From CAVZGO01 sp963774935 (GTDB lineage Bacteria > Chloroflexota > Anaerolineae > Anaerolineales > UBA4823): a stretch of DNA of 64,000 nucleotides. The translations under genes were made by a program, and so were the position numbers. The stretch is taken from contig CAVZGO010000004.1 in assembly GCA_963774935.1 (NCBI GenBank), positions 62,001 to 126,000 on the forward strand. Reading direction: 5' to 3'. Shown here piece after piece: positions 56,508 through 64,000 of the stretch (the first letter of the stretch is position 1; each line of letters begins with the position of its first letter). The notes beneath the pieces were generated by a model, which was given only the letters and a program-made list of their open reading frames with translations, ran no database searches and was not told the origin of the DNA.

Positions 56508-59339
56508 ATGTCAAAAAGGAACACTATTCTACTCATTGCGGGGTCCGTGGGACTTGTCATTGTCCTGGCGGGATTAGCCTTCTGGTGGTTTAGCGGCGGG
56601 CGGAACACGGTTGGTGAGACAAGCTCATCACTTGAAGAGAAGGCACAGGCGCCTCTGCCTCCTATTATAGGAACAGCAGAGCCGACCTCTGGCGCCGTAG
56701 GCGGAACCGCGACACCTGGGTCTGCGCCAACCCCTCAGATCGAGGGTACTTTTCAAGCGAAACTTGAGAACATGAAGCTGGACCCCCCGCCCAGCATGGA
56801 GGCTTTACTTGAAAAATACCCGCGATTGGGTCAATTGTTGAAGAATCTCAACCTGGATGATCAAGAGAAACTCAAGGCTGTTTACGCTCAGCTCCTTGAG
56901 GTCTATCAGAACGAGGGATTTGCCGGGTTGCAAACCGTGGTTGAAGCAGCCGGTATCCTGGAAGCCCTTAACCTGGATTCAGCATATTTTGATTTCATCA
57001 TGGCATACCAGGAGGGAGGCATCGAAGCCGCGGAAGCAATGGCGCGCCAGCGAGGGCTGGTGAATGCCGATGACGAGCTCAGGATCATTGTTATTTTAGA
57101 CGTGGAGGATGCGAGTGTACTGGAGCCGACACTCTCAGAGTTAGGCGGTCATGTGATAAGGCAGTATAAAAATGAAGTGGAGGTTGGGCTGCCAATCGAG
57201 CGAATTAAAGAAATAGGCAATTCTGAGGATTTGCTTTACCAATTGGTACAGCTATCACACCTGGAGCATGTGGTGAGTGTCCAGGCTCCTGAATTGACCA
57301 AGCCAAATAGCGTGCGCGCTGATGAAGGCCCAGGTGTCACCGGGGCGGATCGCTGGCACCAGGCAGGGTATAGCGGACAGGGGATCAAGATAGGCGTTAT
57401 CGATCCGGATGGCTTTTATGGATTCTTAAATTTACTGGGTACCAAGCTGCCGACCAGTGATCATGTATTTGTTTACCCTGCTGATCCGCAGTTCTTGAAT
57501 GACCGCACCGGAGAGCATGGTACGGCATGTGCCGAAGTACTCCACGAGATGGCTCCTGGGGCTGACCTTTACCTGGCCTATTCTGGAGGCGCAACCGATG
57601 GGCTAGGTGATGCCATCGATTGGATGCTATCCAATGGTGTAAAAGTAATCTCATACTCTGCAAGCAGCCTGGTAGGGCCTAAGGATGGAAAAGGACCGGT
57701 CTCGGAGCTGGTGCGATATGCAGTGGATCAGGGTGTGTTGTGGGTAAATTCATCCGGAAATTATGCTCAAACGCACTTGAAGATGAAATTTACTGACACA
57801 GATGGCAACGGCTGGCATGAATTTCCCGATGGCGATGAGATCATGCGGATCGCGCCCTACGATGGCGGGACGATGATCGGCCTTAGCTGGGATGATGTCT
57901 ATGATGGCTCGACAGAAAATTATGATCTGTATATCCTTACACCACGCGCAGATGGCAGTGGATTTGACGAGGTTGTCAGCGAGCGCAGCGCTCAAAGCGG
58001 GCGCGCCGCCGATCACCCGTGGGAGCTGCTGTATACTGAGTTTACCGAGGGTGGGGAGTACTACGTGGCGGTTCGATCTGTCAATATTACCCGTCCAGCC
58101 AATATGAATCTTCTGGCGGATGGTGTAGAGTTCCTCTACTGGATGGTGGATGGAAGCCTTGGCTCTCCGGCAGATTCGCCCGATGTAATCTCAGTAGGGG
58201 CAACCAACTGGCATGATGATTTTCTCGAGCCTTACAGCTCGCAAGGCCCTACCGATGATGGCCGGCTCAAACCGGATATTTCAGCGCCGGCAGGTGTTAC
58301 CAGTGCAACCTATGGGGAATTTTTTGGCACGTCTGCCTCTGCCCCGCACGTAGCCGGAGCGGCTGCGCTGGTTTGGAATGCATATCCACAAGCCAGTGCT
58401 ACCGAGGTGCGTGATTATCTGCTTGGAAATGCACTGGATCTCGGTGAAGCAGGTCAGGATAACGGTTTTGGCGTTGGCAGGCTGGCATTACCCGAGCCTC
58501 CTGTGGTGGGTGAAATGTTGGAGCCTACAGGTCCTCCAGCAGTCACCATCCAATCACTCTGGCAGGAGCACAATGCAACTGTAGCTGGCATACGCGGGGT
58601 CAAAATTCACATCTCCTTCCAGGTTGAAAACTTTCAAAACCAGCCTGGCACAGTGACAGCAATCTTTTACAACCAGGATACTGGAGAAGCGTTACGAGAT
58701 GTAAATGGCAGCTATACGACCTCCTCTGGCGAAGTGGCAGTCTCTGAAGGATTTACACCGCTGTACCAGCCCACGTTATATTCGGATTTCATATTATTCA
58801 TGCCCTACAATGAGCTTGAGCTGGGCGAGGGGGAATATAATCTGCAATTCCAATTAACCATTCGGGATGATGCCAGCGGCCAGGTTTTAGCCAGCTCGGA
58901 TATGCTGCCATTTCTTTACCAGCAAGAAGATTCTATCCAGCCGATTATCACTCTCACGGATGTAGATGTTGAGCATAACGTTGTGCAGGACCGTGCCAAC
59001 GGAATGAACATAAAAGTTACATTTGACATTGCCAACTTTCGCAACCAGGAGGGAGAGGTAGGGGCATATTTCTACTTCAAGGATGTCAGCAACCGACGGT
59101 TGAAGGATTACAATGGTTATTACAGCGATCCGAACGGATATGTTGCGGTGGGGGTAGCATTCGTTCCGGGATATAACGATACCACTTATGATCCTCTGCA
59201 GATGTTTATGCCTTATGGCGAGCTACACATTTACGAAGAAGAGCATTACGATTTGAAATTTCATCTTGTAATTTGGGATAAGACCACGGGTAAAGAGCTG
59301 GCGACATCAGATTGGGTATATTTCTGGTTTGAGCCATAA
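56508..59339 (+). CDS. Membrane-anchored subtilisin-like (S8) protease
   Basis: AAGGAGGGATTTT precedes the ATG. A helix (ILLIAGSVGLVIVLAGLAFWW), a linker and a helical pro-region lead to an S8 domain: Asp299 in GVIDPDGF (normally D-T/S-G), His337 in HGTACAEV, oxyanion Asn418 in NSSGNYAQ and Ser609 in GTSASAPHVAG. An insert with PPC-like strands lies between Asn and Ser. Two repeated beta-sandwich domains close it (IHISFQVENFQNQPGTVTAI; IKVTFDIANFRNQEGEVGAY). The enzyme should act outside the cell, perhaps releasing or maturing surface proteins of this locus (inference). Confidence 0.9.
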   Translation: MSKRNTILLIAGSVGLVIVLAGLAFWWFSGGRNTVGETSSSLEEKAQAPLPPIIGTAEPTSGAVGGTATPGSAPTPQIEGTFQAKLENMKLDPPPSMEALLEKYPRLGQLLKNLNLDDQEKLKAVYAQLLEVYQNEGFAGLQTVVEAAGILEALNLDSAYFDFIMAYQEGGIEAAEAMARQRGLVNADDELRIIVILDVEDASVLEPTLSELGGHVIRQYKNEVEVGLPIERIKEIGNSEDLLYQLVQLSHLEHVVSVQAPELTKPNSVRADEGPGVTGADRWHQAGYSGQGIKIGVIDPDGFYGFLNLLGTKLPTSDHVFVYPADPQFLNDRTGEHGTACAEVLHEMAPGADLYLAYSGGATDGLGDAIDWMLSNGVKVISYSASSLVGPKDGKGPVSELVRYAVDQGVLWVNSSGNYAQTHLKMKFTDTDGNGWHEFPDGDEIMRIAPYDGGTMIGLSWDDVYDGSTENYDLYILTPRADGSGFDEVVSERSAQSGRAADHPWELLYTEFTEGGEYYVAVRSVNITRPANMNLLADGVEFLYWMVDGSLGSPADSPDVISVGATNWHDDFLEPYSSQGPTDDGRLKPDISAPAGVTSATYGEFFGTSASAPHVAGAAALVWNAYPQASATEVRDYLLGNALDLGEAGQDNGFGVGRLALPEPPVVGEMLEPTGPPAVTIQSLWQEHNATVAGIRGVKIHISFQVENFQNQPGTVTAIFYNQDTGEALRDVNGSYTTSSGEVAVSEGFTPLYQPTLYSDFILFMPYNELELGEGEYNLQFQLTIRDDASGQVLASSDMLPFLYQQEDSIQPIITLTDVDVEHNVVQDRANGMNIKVTFDIANFRNQEGEVGAYFYFKDVSNRRLKDYNGYYSDPNGYVAVGVAFVPGYNDTTYDPLQMFMPYGELHIYEEEHYDLKFHLVIWDKTTGKELATSDWVYFWFEP

Positions 59340-59353
59340 AAGGAGGCATGACT

Positions 59354-59860
59354 GTGTCTGGAGCACAATGTCCCAACTGTAATGCACCTCTTCGACCCGG
59401 AGCTCACTTCTGTTCGAGCTGCGGGAAATCGCTTCCAATTAGCGAGCCGGTGTGCATTAACTGCGGGTCGAAAATCCGTCCTGAGGCGAAGTTTTGTCCA
59501 AATTGCGGAAAGTCGACTAAGATTAAGCAAGAGCCAGTGATGGCTCAAGCGCCTCTCCAACAGACTCTGCCTGGTGCAACACCCGCGCAGCCATTCCAAA
59601 AACCAGCGCCGGTTGTAGAAACACCTCATATAGAACCGCTGCCGGTTCCTCAAGTACTGCATTATGAACAGCCATCATCACCGCCAGTTGTTCGGAAATC
59701 TAATAAACGTCTGTGGATAATCATTGCTGCGGCGGTGCTTGTGGTTGTTTTACTGGCGGTGGTTATGTTTTCTGGCGTGCTGGACCGACCCGTCGAGTTG
59801 ACCGTGCCGACGCCGAATGCAGCAGCAACCCTGACCGCGGCTGCACCGGTCAATCCATAA
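59354..59860 (+). CDS. Double zinc ribbon protein with C-terminal membrane helix
   Basis: Two ribbons (CPNCNAPLRPGAHFCSSCG; CINCGSKIRPEAKFCPNCG), a Pro/Gln linker and a helix (RLWIIIAAAVLVVVLLAVVMF) with a short Thr/Ala tail. No other domain: it is the ribbon tag reduced to its minimum and fixed to the membrane. The GTG at 59354 is seven bases after AGGAGG and is preferred to the ATG at 59348, which is only one base after it. Last gene of the locus; a bidirectional terminator follows at 59941. Confidence 0.8.
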   Translation: MSGAQCPNCNAPLRPGAHFCSSCGKSLPISEPVCINCGSKIRPEAKFCPNCGKSTKIKQEPVMAQAPLQQTLPGATPAQPFQKPAPVVETPHIEPLPVPQVLHYEQPSSPPVVRKSNKRLWIIIAAAVLVVVLLAVVMFSGVLDRPVELTVPTPNAAATLTAAAPVNP

Positions 59861-59940
59861 GTTGCTTGGAGTAGTAGACCGGAGCTTTTCATTTTAGCGT
59901 TGGGCAGGTTCACTGCCCATTCGAACAGGATATTTCTTAA

Positions 59941-59979
59941 ATAACAGAGTGGATGGCGATCTGCCATCCACTCTGTTAT
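59941..59979. terminator. Bidirectional terminator at the end of the locus
   Basis: ATAACAGAGTGGATGGC (59941-59957) and GCCATCCACTCTGTTAT (59963-59979) are a perfect 17-bp inverted repeat with a 5-base loop, lying between the convergent ribbon gene and SIMPL gene. Short T- and A-rich flanks exist on both sides. Confidence 0.8.
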
Positions 59980-59983
59980 TGTG

Positions 59984-60737
59984 TTACTTGATTGCGTAAA
60001 CGACAGAGACATCCACCTGGATCACCAGTTGTCCTGGAGATACTGGAACATCAGATGACACCATGGCTGCGGCGCCACCCATGCCTTTTTCATAGATCGG
60101 GGTTGCTATATTGTATGAGCTGATTGTTTGCACATCGCCTAAGGACACACCTGCTGCCTGGGCTAACTCAGTCGCCTGCATCTCTGCATCCTCAACGGCC
60201 AGTTTTCGAGCCTGTGAACTCGGCCTCGGAGCGGTCAGCGGCATCGAACTGGATACCAGAGACGGTATTGACGCCAGCTTTGACGACCACATCGAGCAGC
60301 TCTCCAATCGTATCCAAATCACGAACGGTAATATAGAGGATATTATCAACAGTGTAAGTGATATCCCCGGTCGGTCGACCAGTCTGCGGGTCATATTGCT
60401 GCTGAGGATAGATGCTGAAATTCGTCGTCTGGATATCCTTCTCCTCGACGCCCATGGCTAGAATAGCTTCCTTTACCTTTTGGGCCTGCGTGGTGTTATC
60501 GTTGACGGCTTTTGCGGCATCTTTGCCTTCAGTATGTACTCCCAGGGTTACATAAGCAATATTGGGAGTGAGATATGATTTACCGGTACCATTAACAGTA
60601 ATTGTGCGGGTCAGCTTTTCCTCAGTTGTTGAACCAGTTGTCTGGTTCAGGTTCTTTGCTGCTGCTACACCAGCGAAACCGCTCAGAATTGCAGCTACCA
60701 GCAGTACACTTATTACGATTGTTACTTTCTTACTCAT
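59984..60737 (-). CDS. SIMPL-domain (DUF541) secreted protein (one frameshift)
   Basis: The start is the ATG at 60737 (MSKKVTIVISVLLVAAILSG), because AAGGAGGT lies just before it; an earlier in-frame ATG at 60779 has none. A signal peptide is followed by a SIMPL/DUF541 domain (ITVNGTGKSYLTPNIAYVTL, VNDNTTQAQKVKEAI, DIQTTNFSIYPQQQYD). The frame shifts by one base near 60212-60220 and continues as ARKLAVEDAEMQATELAQAA to SPGQLVIQVDVSVVYAIK. SIMPL proteins are envelope proteins of unclear role, sometimes linked to oxidative stress. Convergent with the signalling locus. Confidence 0.85.
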
Positions 60738-60809
60738 CACGACCTCCTTGGCTTGATGTTTTGTGGTTTGAGATGACATGGGTGATTTTTATCATCTCGT
60801 TCTAAGACG

Positions 60810-60852
60810 AAAAAAGGCGAAATTGGGTTCCCGATTCATGGGTTATCGCCTT
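60810..60852 (-). terminator. Minus-strand terminator-like hairpin upstream of the SIMPL gene
   Basis: Read on the minus strand, AAGGCGA (plus 60846-60852) pairs with TCGCCTT (plus 60814-60820) and the T-run continues to TTTTTT (plus 60810-60815), with an internal CCC/GGG stem. It lies 73 bases before the SIMPL start, so it would end minus-strand transcripts that start in the clpC upstream region, or act as a leader attenuator. Confidence 0.45.
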
Positions 60853-60910
60853 GATTCCTGATCCTCATATGCAATTCTAACAGGACACTTCCAGTCCATT
60901 AATAGTCGGG

Positions 60911-60919
60911 TGTTATAAT
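60911..60919 (+). promoter_or_regulatory. Extended -10 promoter of clpC
   Basis: TG-T-TATAAT: a perfect TATAAT (60914-60919) with the TGn extension. The -35 region is weak, as is usual for extended -10 promoters. No CIRCE or CtsR-type repeat is seen near it. Confidence 0.65.
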
Positions 60920-60958
60920 CAGGCAAGATAATAGGTCTATTTGAAGGATGATATCACT

Positions 60959-63442
60959 ATGATGCGATTTGATCGTTTTACTGAGCGTGCGCAAGAAGCA
61001 GCTCAGCGAGCAGCAGAAATAATTCAACGTTATGGGCACAACCAGATTGATACCGAGCATATATTGCTGGCATTGATTGAACAGCCTAATGGGGTGATTC
61101 CCCAGATCCTGGAAATATTAAAAGTAGATTCCACTGCTTTGGTGGAACGTTTGGACTACATTTTACGCACCAGCCCGAAAGCCAATATATTTGGCGGCGG
61201 CGCCGGGCAGATATTTATTACCCCACGTGTAAAGCGCATCATTGATCTGGCAAACGAAGAAGCCAATCGCTTGAAAGATGAATATATTTCCACCGAGCAC
61301 ATTTTTATGGCGATTTTAAGCGAGCGTTCTACACCTGCAGCCCGGCTGTTAGAAGGCGCTGGTGTGACTCGCGAACGAGTGTACGATGCTGTCCAGCAGA
61401 TTCGCGGCGGGCAGCGCGTCACAGATCCGCAAGCCGAAACGCGATATCGCACCCTGGAGCGTTTTTCACGTGACCTAACACAGATGGCAAGGGAAGGTAA
61501 ACTTGATCCCGTCATTGGACGAGACACAGAAATCCTGCGCGTGATCCAGGTGCTTTCGCGGCGAACGAAAAATAATCCGGTTCTCATCGGAGAAGCCGGG
61601 GTGGGCAAAACTGCTATTGTGGAAGGTCTGGCACAAAAAATCGCAAGCAATGATGTTCCGGAGATCCTGACCGGTAAACGGGTTCTGTCGCTTGATCTTG
61701 GTGCAATGATAGCTGGCTCTCGCTTCCGGGGTGAGTTTGAGGAACGCCTTAAAGCGGCGCTCGATGAAATTCAACGCGCTGCTGGTGAAGTGATCCTGTT
61801 CATCGATGAGCTGCACACTGTTGTAGGAGCAGGGGCAGCCCAGGGAGCAATGGATGCGTCCAATATGTTGAAACCAGCGCTGGCTCGTGGCGAGCTTCAA
61901 TGCGTTGGTGCAACTACATTAGATGAATATCATAAGCACATTGAAAAAGATGCTGCGCTTGAGCGTCGATTTGCGCCGGTTTACGTAGAAGAACCCAGCA
62001 TCGAGGACACGATCCTGATGTTGCACGGCCTGCGTGACCGTTACGAGGCGCATCATAAAGTGCGCTTCTCAGATGACGCTCTGGTTGATGCAGCTCGTCT
62101 ATCGGCAAGATATGTTACAGAGCGGCATCTGCCTGATAAGGCAATAGACCTGATGGATGAGGCCGCAGCAAAGCTACGCGTAGCTCTATACTCTTTGCCA
62201 CCCGAAATCAAGGAGCTGAAGAGCGAAATTGATCGTATTACTGCTGAAGAAGAGCAAGCAGGAATCGAACGCGATTATGAACGCGCAGCGCAGAAAAAAT
62301 CGGAGCGCTTGCGACTGGAGACTGAATTTAACCAAAAACGCGACCAGTGGGAAGCTGAACACCAGCTTGACGAGGTGGTTGATGTCGATGATATTGCTGA
62401 GGTAGTTGCTCAGTGGACTGGGATACCGGTCAGCCAGATGATGGAAACCGAGTCGCAAAAACTGCTTCAAATGGAAGAACGACTGCATGAGCATATCATC
62501 GGGCAGGACGAGGCGATCAAAGCGATTTCGGATGCGATTCGAAGAGCACGCTCTGGCATGAAAGATCCTCGCCGGCCGATTGGTTCCTTTATCTTTATCG
62601 GCCCATCTGGCGTGGGGAAGACGGAGCTCGCCAAGGCATTGGCGCGTTTTATGTTCGATGATGAAGAAGCCCTGGTGCGGGTGGATATGAGCGAATACCG
62701 CGAGCAACATACGGTTTCACGCTTGTTCGGTGCACCTCCAGGCTATGTTGGTTATGAGGAAGGCGGTCAATTGACCGAGGCGGTCCGACGTAGACCCTAC
62801 CGCGTTATCCTTTTTGACGAAATAGAAAAAGCCCATCCAGAGGTGTGGAACGCGTTGTTGCAAATTCTGGACGATGGTCGATTGACAGATGGGCAAGGAC
62901 GGTCGGTCAATTTCCGCAACACTGTCCTGATTATGACTTCAAACCTGGGTACTGAATATGTGCGCCACGCTGGTACTTTAGGATTTATCCCGCCCACCGC
63001 CTCATCCGAAGAACGGCAGGATCATGAAAAGATAGAAAAAGCGCTTAAGAGCACATTCCGGCCGGAATTTTTGAACCGCATCGACGAAATCATTACTTTC
63101 TCACCGCTCTCGCGAACCCAGATGGTGGAGATTGTCGACCTGCAGATGAAAGAAATCGCTGATCGGCTGAAGGAGAATGGCGTACAGGTTGAGCTCGCTC
63201 CGGCAGGGCGGAAATGGTTAGCCGACCAGGGATATGATCCTGCATTCGGCGCCCGGCCCCTAAAACGGGCATTGCAGAAATTTGTAGAAAGCCCTCTTTC
63301 GATCAGTCTGCTGAGCGGTGAATTTAAGCGCGGTGAAACCATCCTGGTTGACCTGGATGAAGTAAATGATAAATTGGTATTTCGATCATTAGGAGAAGGT
63401 GTACTGGCAGAAGCGATCGATAATGCTGTTGTCCAATCCTAA
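60959..63442 (+). CDS. clpC: AAA+ unfoldase ClpC
   Basis: The N-domain (RFDRFTERAQEAAQRAAEII) has the double Clp-N repeat. The first ATPase has Walker A GEAGVGKTAIVEG and Walker B VILFIDELHTVVGAGAA; a short middle domain with a coiled coil of about 50 residues follows; the second ATPase has GPSGVGKTELAKAL and VILFDEIEKAHPEVW. The short middle domain and length (about 827 residues) fit ClpC, not ClpB with its long propeller. It unfolds proteins for ClpP or reactivates them. ATG at 60959 is used, with AAGGAT upstream; 60962 is an alternative. Its last four bases overlap the convergent gene. Confidence 0.92.
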   Translation: MMRFDRFTERAQEAAQRAAEIIQRYGHNQIDTEHILLALIEQPNGVIPQILEILKVDSTALVERLDYILRTSPKANIFGGGAGQIFITPRVKRIIDLANEEANRLKDEYISTEHIFMAILSERSTPAARLLEGAGVTRERVYDAVQQIRGGQRVTDPQAETRYRTLERFSRDLTQMAREGKLDPVIGRDTEILRVIQVLSRRTKNNPVLIGEAGVGKTAIVEGLAQKIASNDVPEILTGKRVLSLDLGAMIAGSRFRGEFEERLKAALDEIQRAAGEVILFIDELHTVVGAGAAQGAMDASNMLKPALARGELQCVGATTLDEYHKHIEKDAALERRFAPVYVEEPSIEDTILMLHGLRDRYEAHHKVRFSDDALVDAARLSARYVTERHLPDKAIDLMDEAAAKLRVALYSLPPEIKELKSEIDRITAEEEQAGIERDYERAAQKKSERLRLETEFNQKRDQWEAEHQLDEVVDVDDIAEVVAQWTGIPVSQMMETESQKLLQMEERLHEHIIGQDEAIKAISDAIRRARSGMKDPRRPIGSFIFIGPSGVGKTELAKALARFMFDDEEALVRVDMSEYREQHTVSRLFGAPPGYVGYEEGGQLTEAVRRRPYRVILFDEIEKAHPEVWNALLQILDDGRLTDGQGRSVNFRNTVLIMTSNLGTEYVRHAGTLGFIPPTASSEERQDHEKIEKALKSTFRPEFLNRIDEIITFSPLSRTQMVEIVDLQMKEIADRLKENGVQVELAPAGRKWLADQGYDPAFGARPLKRALQKFVESPLSISLLSGEFKRGETILVDLDEVNDKLVFRSLGEGVLAEAIDNAVVQS

Positions 63443-63774
63443 ACCTGGTTACTATTTGTAGCTGGTTCTTCGTCCCTGAACTCACCGCCAGATATGCTTT
63501 GATTGACCAATTTTCGTTTGCTGTTAAACGTTAATTCCACATCAATTTTCTGGTAACAACGCGCCTGGCCGATGATGACCTTATGTGAGTAATAGGTCGT
63601 CTCGGCTGGTGTGTTGGCATATTCGATACTCAAGTCATTCCGCAGATCGATACGAGTGTGGATGATCTCCCCGCAGCGGGTGCATCTTACAGTAATCCAG
63701 GTTGAGTAATCGGGAGCTTTTCTAGGTCCGCTGGCTGAAAAGAAGGAACTTATTTTCTTTAAGAAGCCCATCAT
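63439..63774 (-). CDS. Small CxxC protein of unknown function
   Basis: A 111-residue protein. After an amphipathic start (MGFLKKISSFFSA) it has RCTRCGEIIHTRIDLRNDLS, where a single CxxC could bind zinc with a partner Cys (ARCYQKIDVEL) further on, and a strand-rich middle. I do not recognise the family. Start could be 63774 or 63771 (ATGATG after GAGGTAA). Its stop codon overlaps the clpC stop region by four bases on the opposite strand. Confidence 0.65.
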   Translation of the reverse strand: MMGFLKKISSFFSASGPRKAPDYSTWITVRCTRCGEIIHTRIDLRNDLSIEYANTPAETTYYSHKVIIGQARCYQKIDVELTFNSKRKLVNQSISGGEFRDEEPATNSNQV

Positions 63775-63846
63775 TTACCTCACCGTGAGTAAAATGTAAT
63801 GCTCGCCACACATGTATCAGGATTTATATCATTCGATGCCGCTCGA

Positions 63847-64000
63847 TTATGGGGCGGCATTTTCTATGATGCGCGCTTGCAGGCTGCCATCCAGGCGCAT
63901 GATCGCTGTAACTGTCACCGGCGCACCCGGCAGGTTGCGGCTTAACTTTATAGTTCCATCGTCAATTAGAAATCTAACACCTGCAACGGTCAACGAGTTG
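63847..64000 (-). CDS. C-terminal end of an unidentified protein (partial, possibly DUF5666-like)
   Basis: An open frame enters from the right edge and stops with TAA at 63847-63849. The 50 visible residues (NSLTVAGVRFLIDDGTIKLS, then GAPVTVTAIMRLDGSLQARI) have the beta pattern and DGSLxARxI ending of DUF5666-type domains. This is a tentative likeness from a short fragment. The start lies outside the window. Confidence 0.5.
   Translation of the reverse strand, partial: NSLTVAGVRFLIDDGTIKLSRNLPGAPVTVTAIMRLDGSLQARIIENAAP

Noticed and set aside
17268..59860. Type VI secretion locus, because of the kinase/PP2C/FHA set
   Set aside because: No TssB/C, Hcp, VgrG, TssJLM or ClpV is present, and ClpC at 61 kb is a standard housekeeping form.
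17268..59860. Prophage or integrated mobile island
   Set aside because: No integrase, transposase, tRNA target or flanking direct repeat; codon use looks like that of the neighbouring housekeeping genes.
60941..63442. ClpB disaggregase
   Set aside because: The middle domain is too short and lacks the long coiled-coil propeller of ClpB; ClpC fits.

Overview
The window looks like a chromosomal contig from a bacterium of the phylum Chloroflexota, most likely class Anaerolineae. This is inferred, not proven. The basis is the HrcA/CIRCE-controlled chaperonin operon, an RNase J with no RNase E in sight, a ClpC-type ATPase, membrane-anchored TPR proteins with Pro-Thr linkers, and many proteins starting with a zinc ribbon of the form CPxCGxxxRPGAKFCxxCG. 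I see no tRNA, rRNA, CRISPR array, integrase or insertion sequence.

Layout. 0-4.4 kb (minus strand): the start of hrcA with its own promoter and a perfect CIRCE operator, then a trmD - MFS transporter - galE - RluA-type pseudouridine synthase run. 4.5-9.4 kb (plus): two exported TPR proteins, then groES-groEL behind a promoter and a CIRCE. 9.4-17 kb: RNase J with a long leader, pcm, an M42 aminopeptidase, a third TPR protein, a CopD-like membrane protein, a histidine phosphatase and a second MFS exporter. 17.2-59.9 kb: about 25 consecutive plus-strand genes, short-spaced, forming one phospho-signalling locus. 60-64 kb: a SIMPL-domain protein (minus), clpC (plus), a small CxxC protein (minus) and the end of an unidentified gene (minus).

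The 42.6-kb locus is the centre of interest. It holds four Ser/Thr kinases (one fused to a SUMF1 domain, one to a beta-propeller, one with a polytopic tail, one with a Pro-rich tail), two PP2C phosphatases (one carrying a catalytically dead kinase domain), eight FHA domains in six proteins, three vWA proteins with a shared helical tail, two FHA-FHA-ABC exporters, a LIM-like/DA1-like metallopeptidase, a LysM protein, large extracellular propeller/PPC proteins, two NagZ-type GH3 enzymes and a subtilase. Twelve of the 25 proteins start with one to four zinc ribbons, whatever their effector domain. The parts list suggests a writer (kinases), eraser (PP2C) and reader (FHA) circuit at the membrane that senses outside signals and controls export and cell-envelope hydrolysis. 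The circuit is inferred from domains; no secretion apparatus such as T6SS is present.

Quality note. At least 18 places show a protein family continuing in another frame with only a one-base shift, in housekeeping genes (rnj, pcm) as well as accessory ones. This points to indel errors in the assembly more than to pseudogenes. Such genes are given below as single spans.
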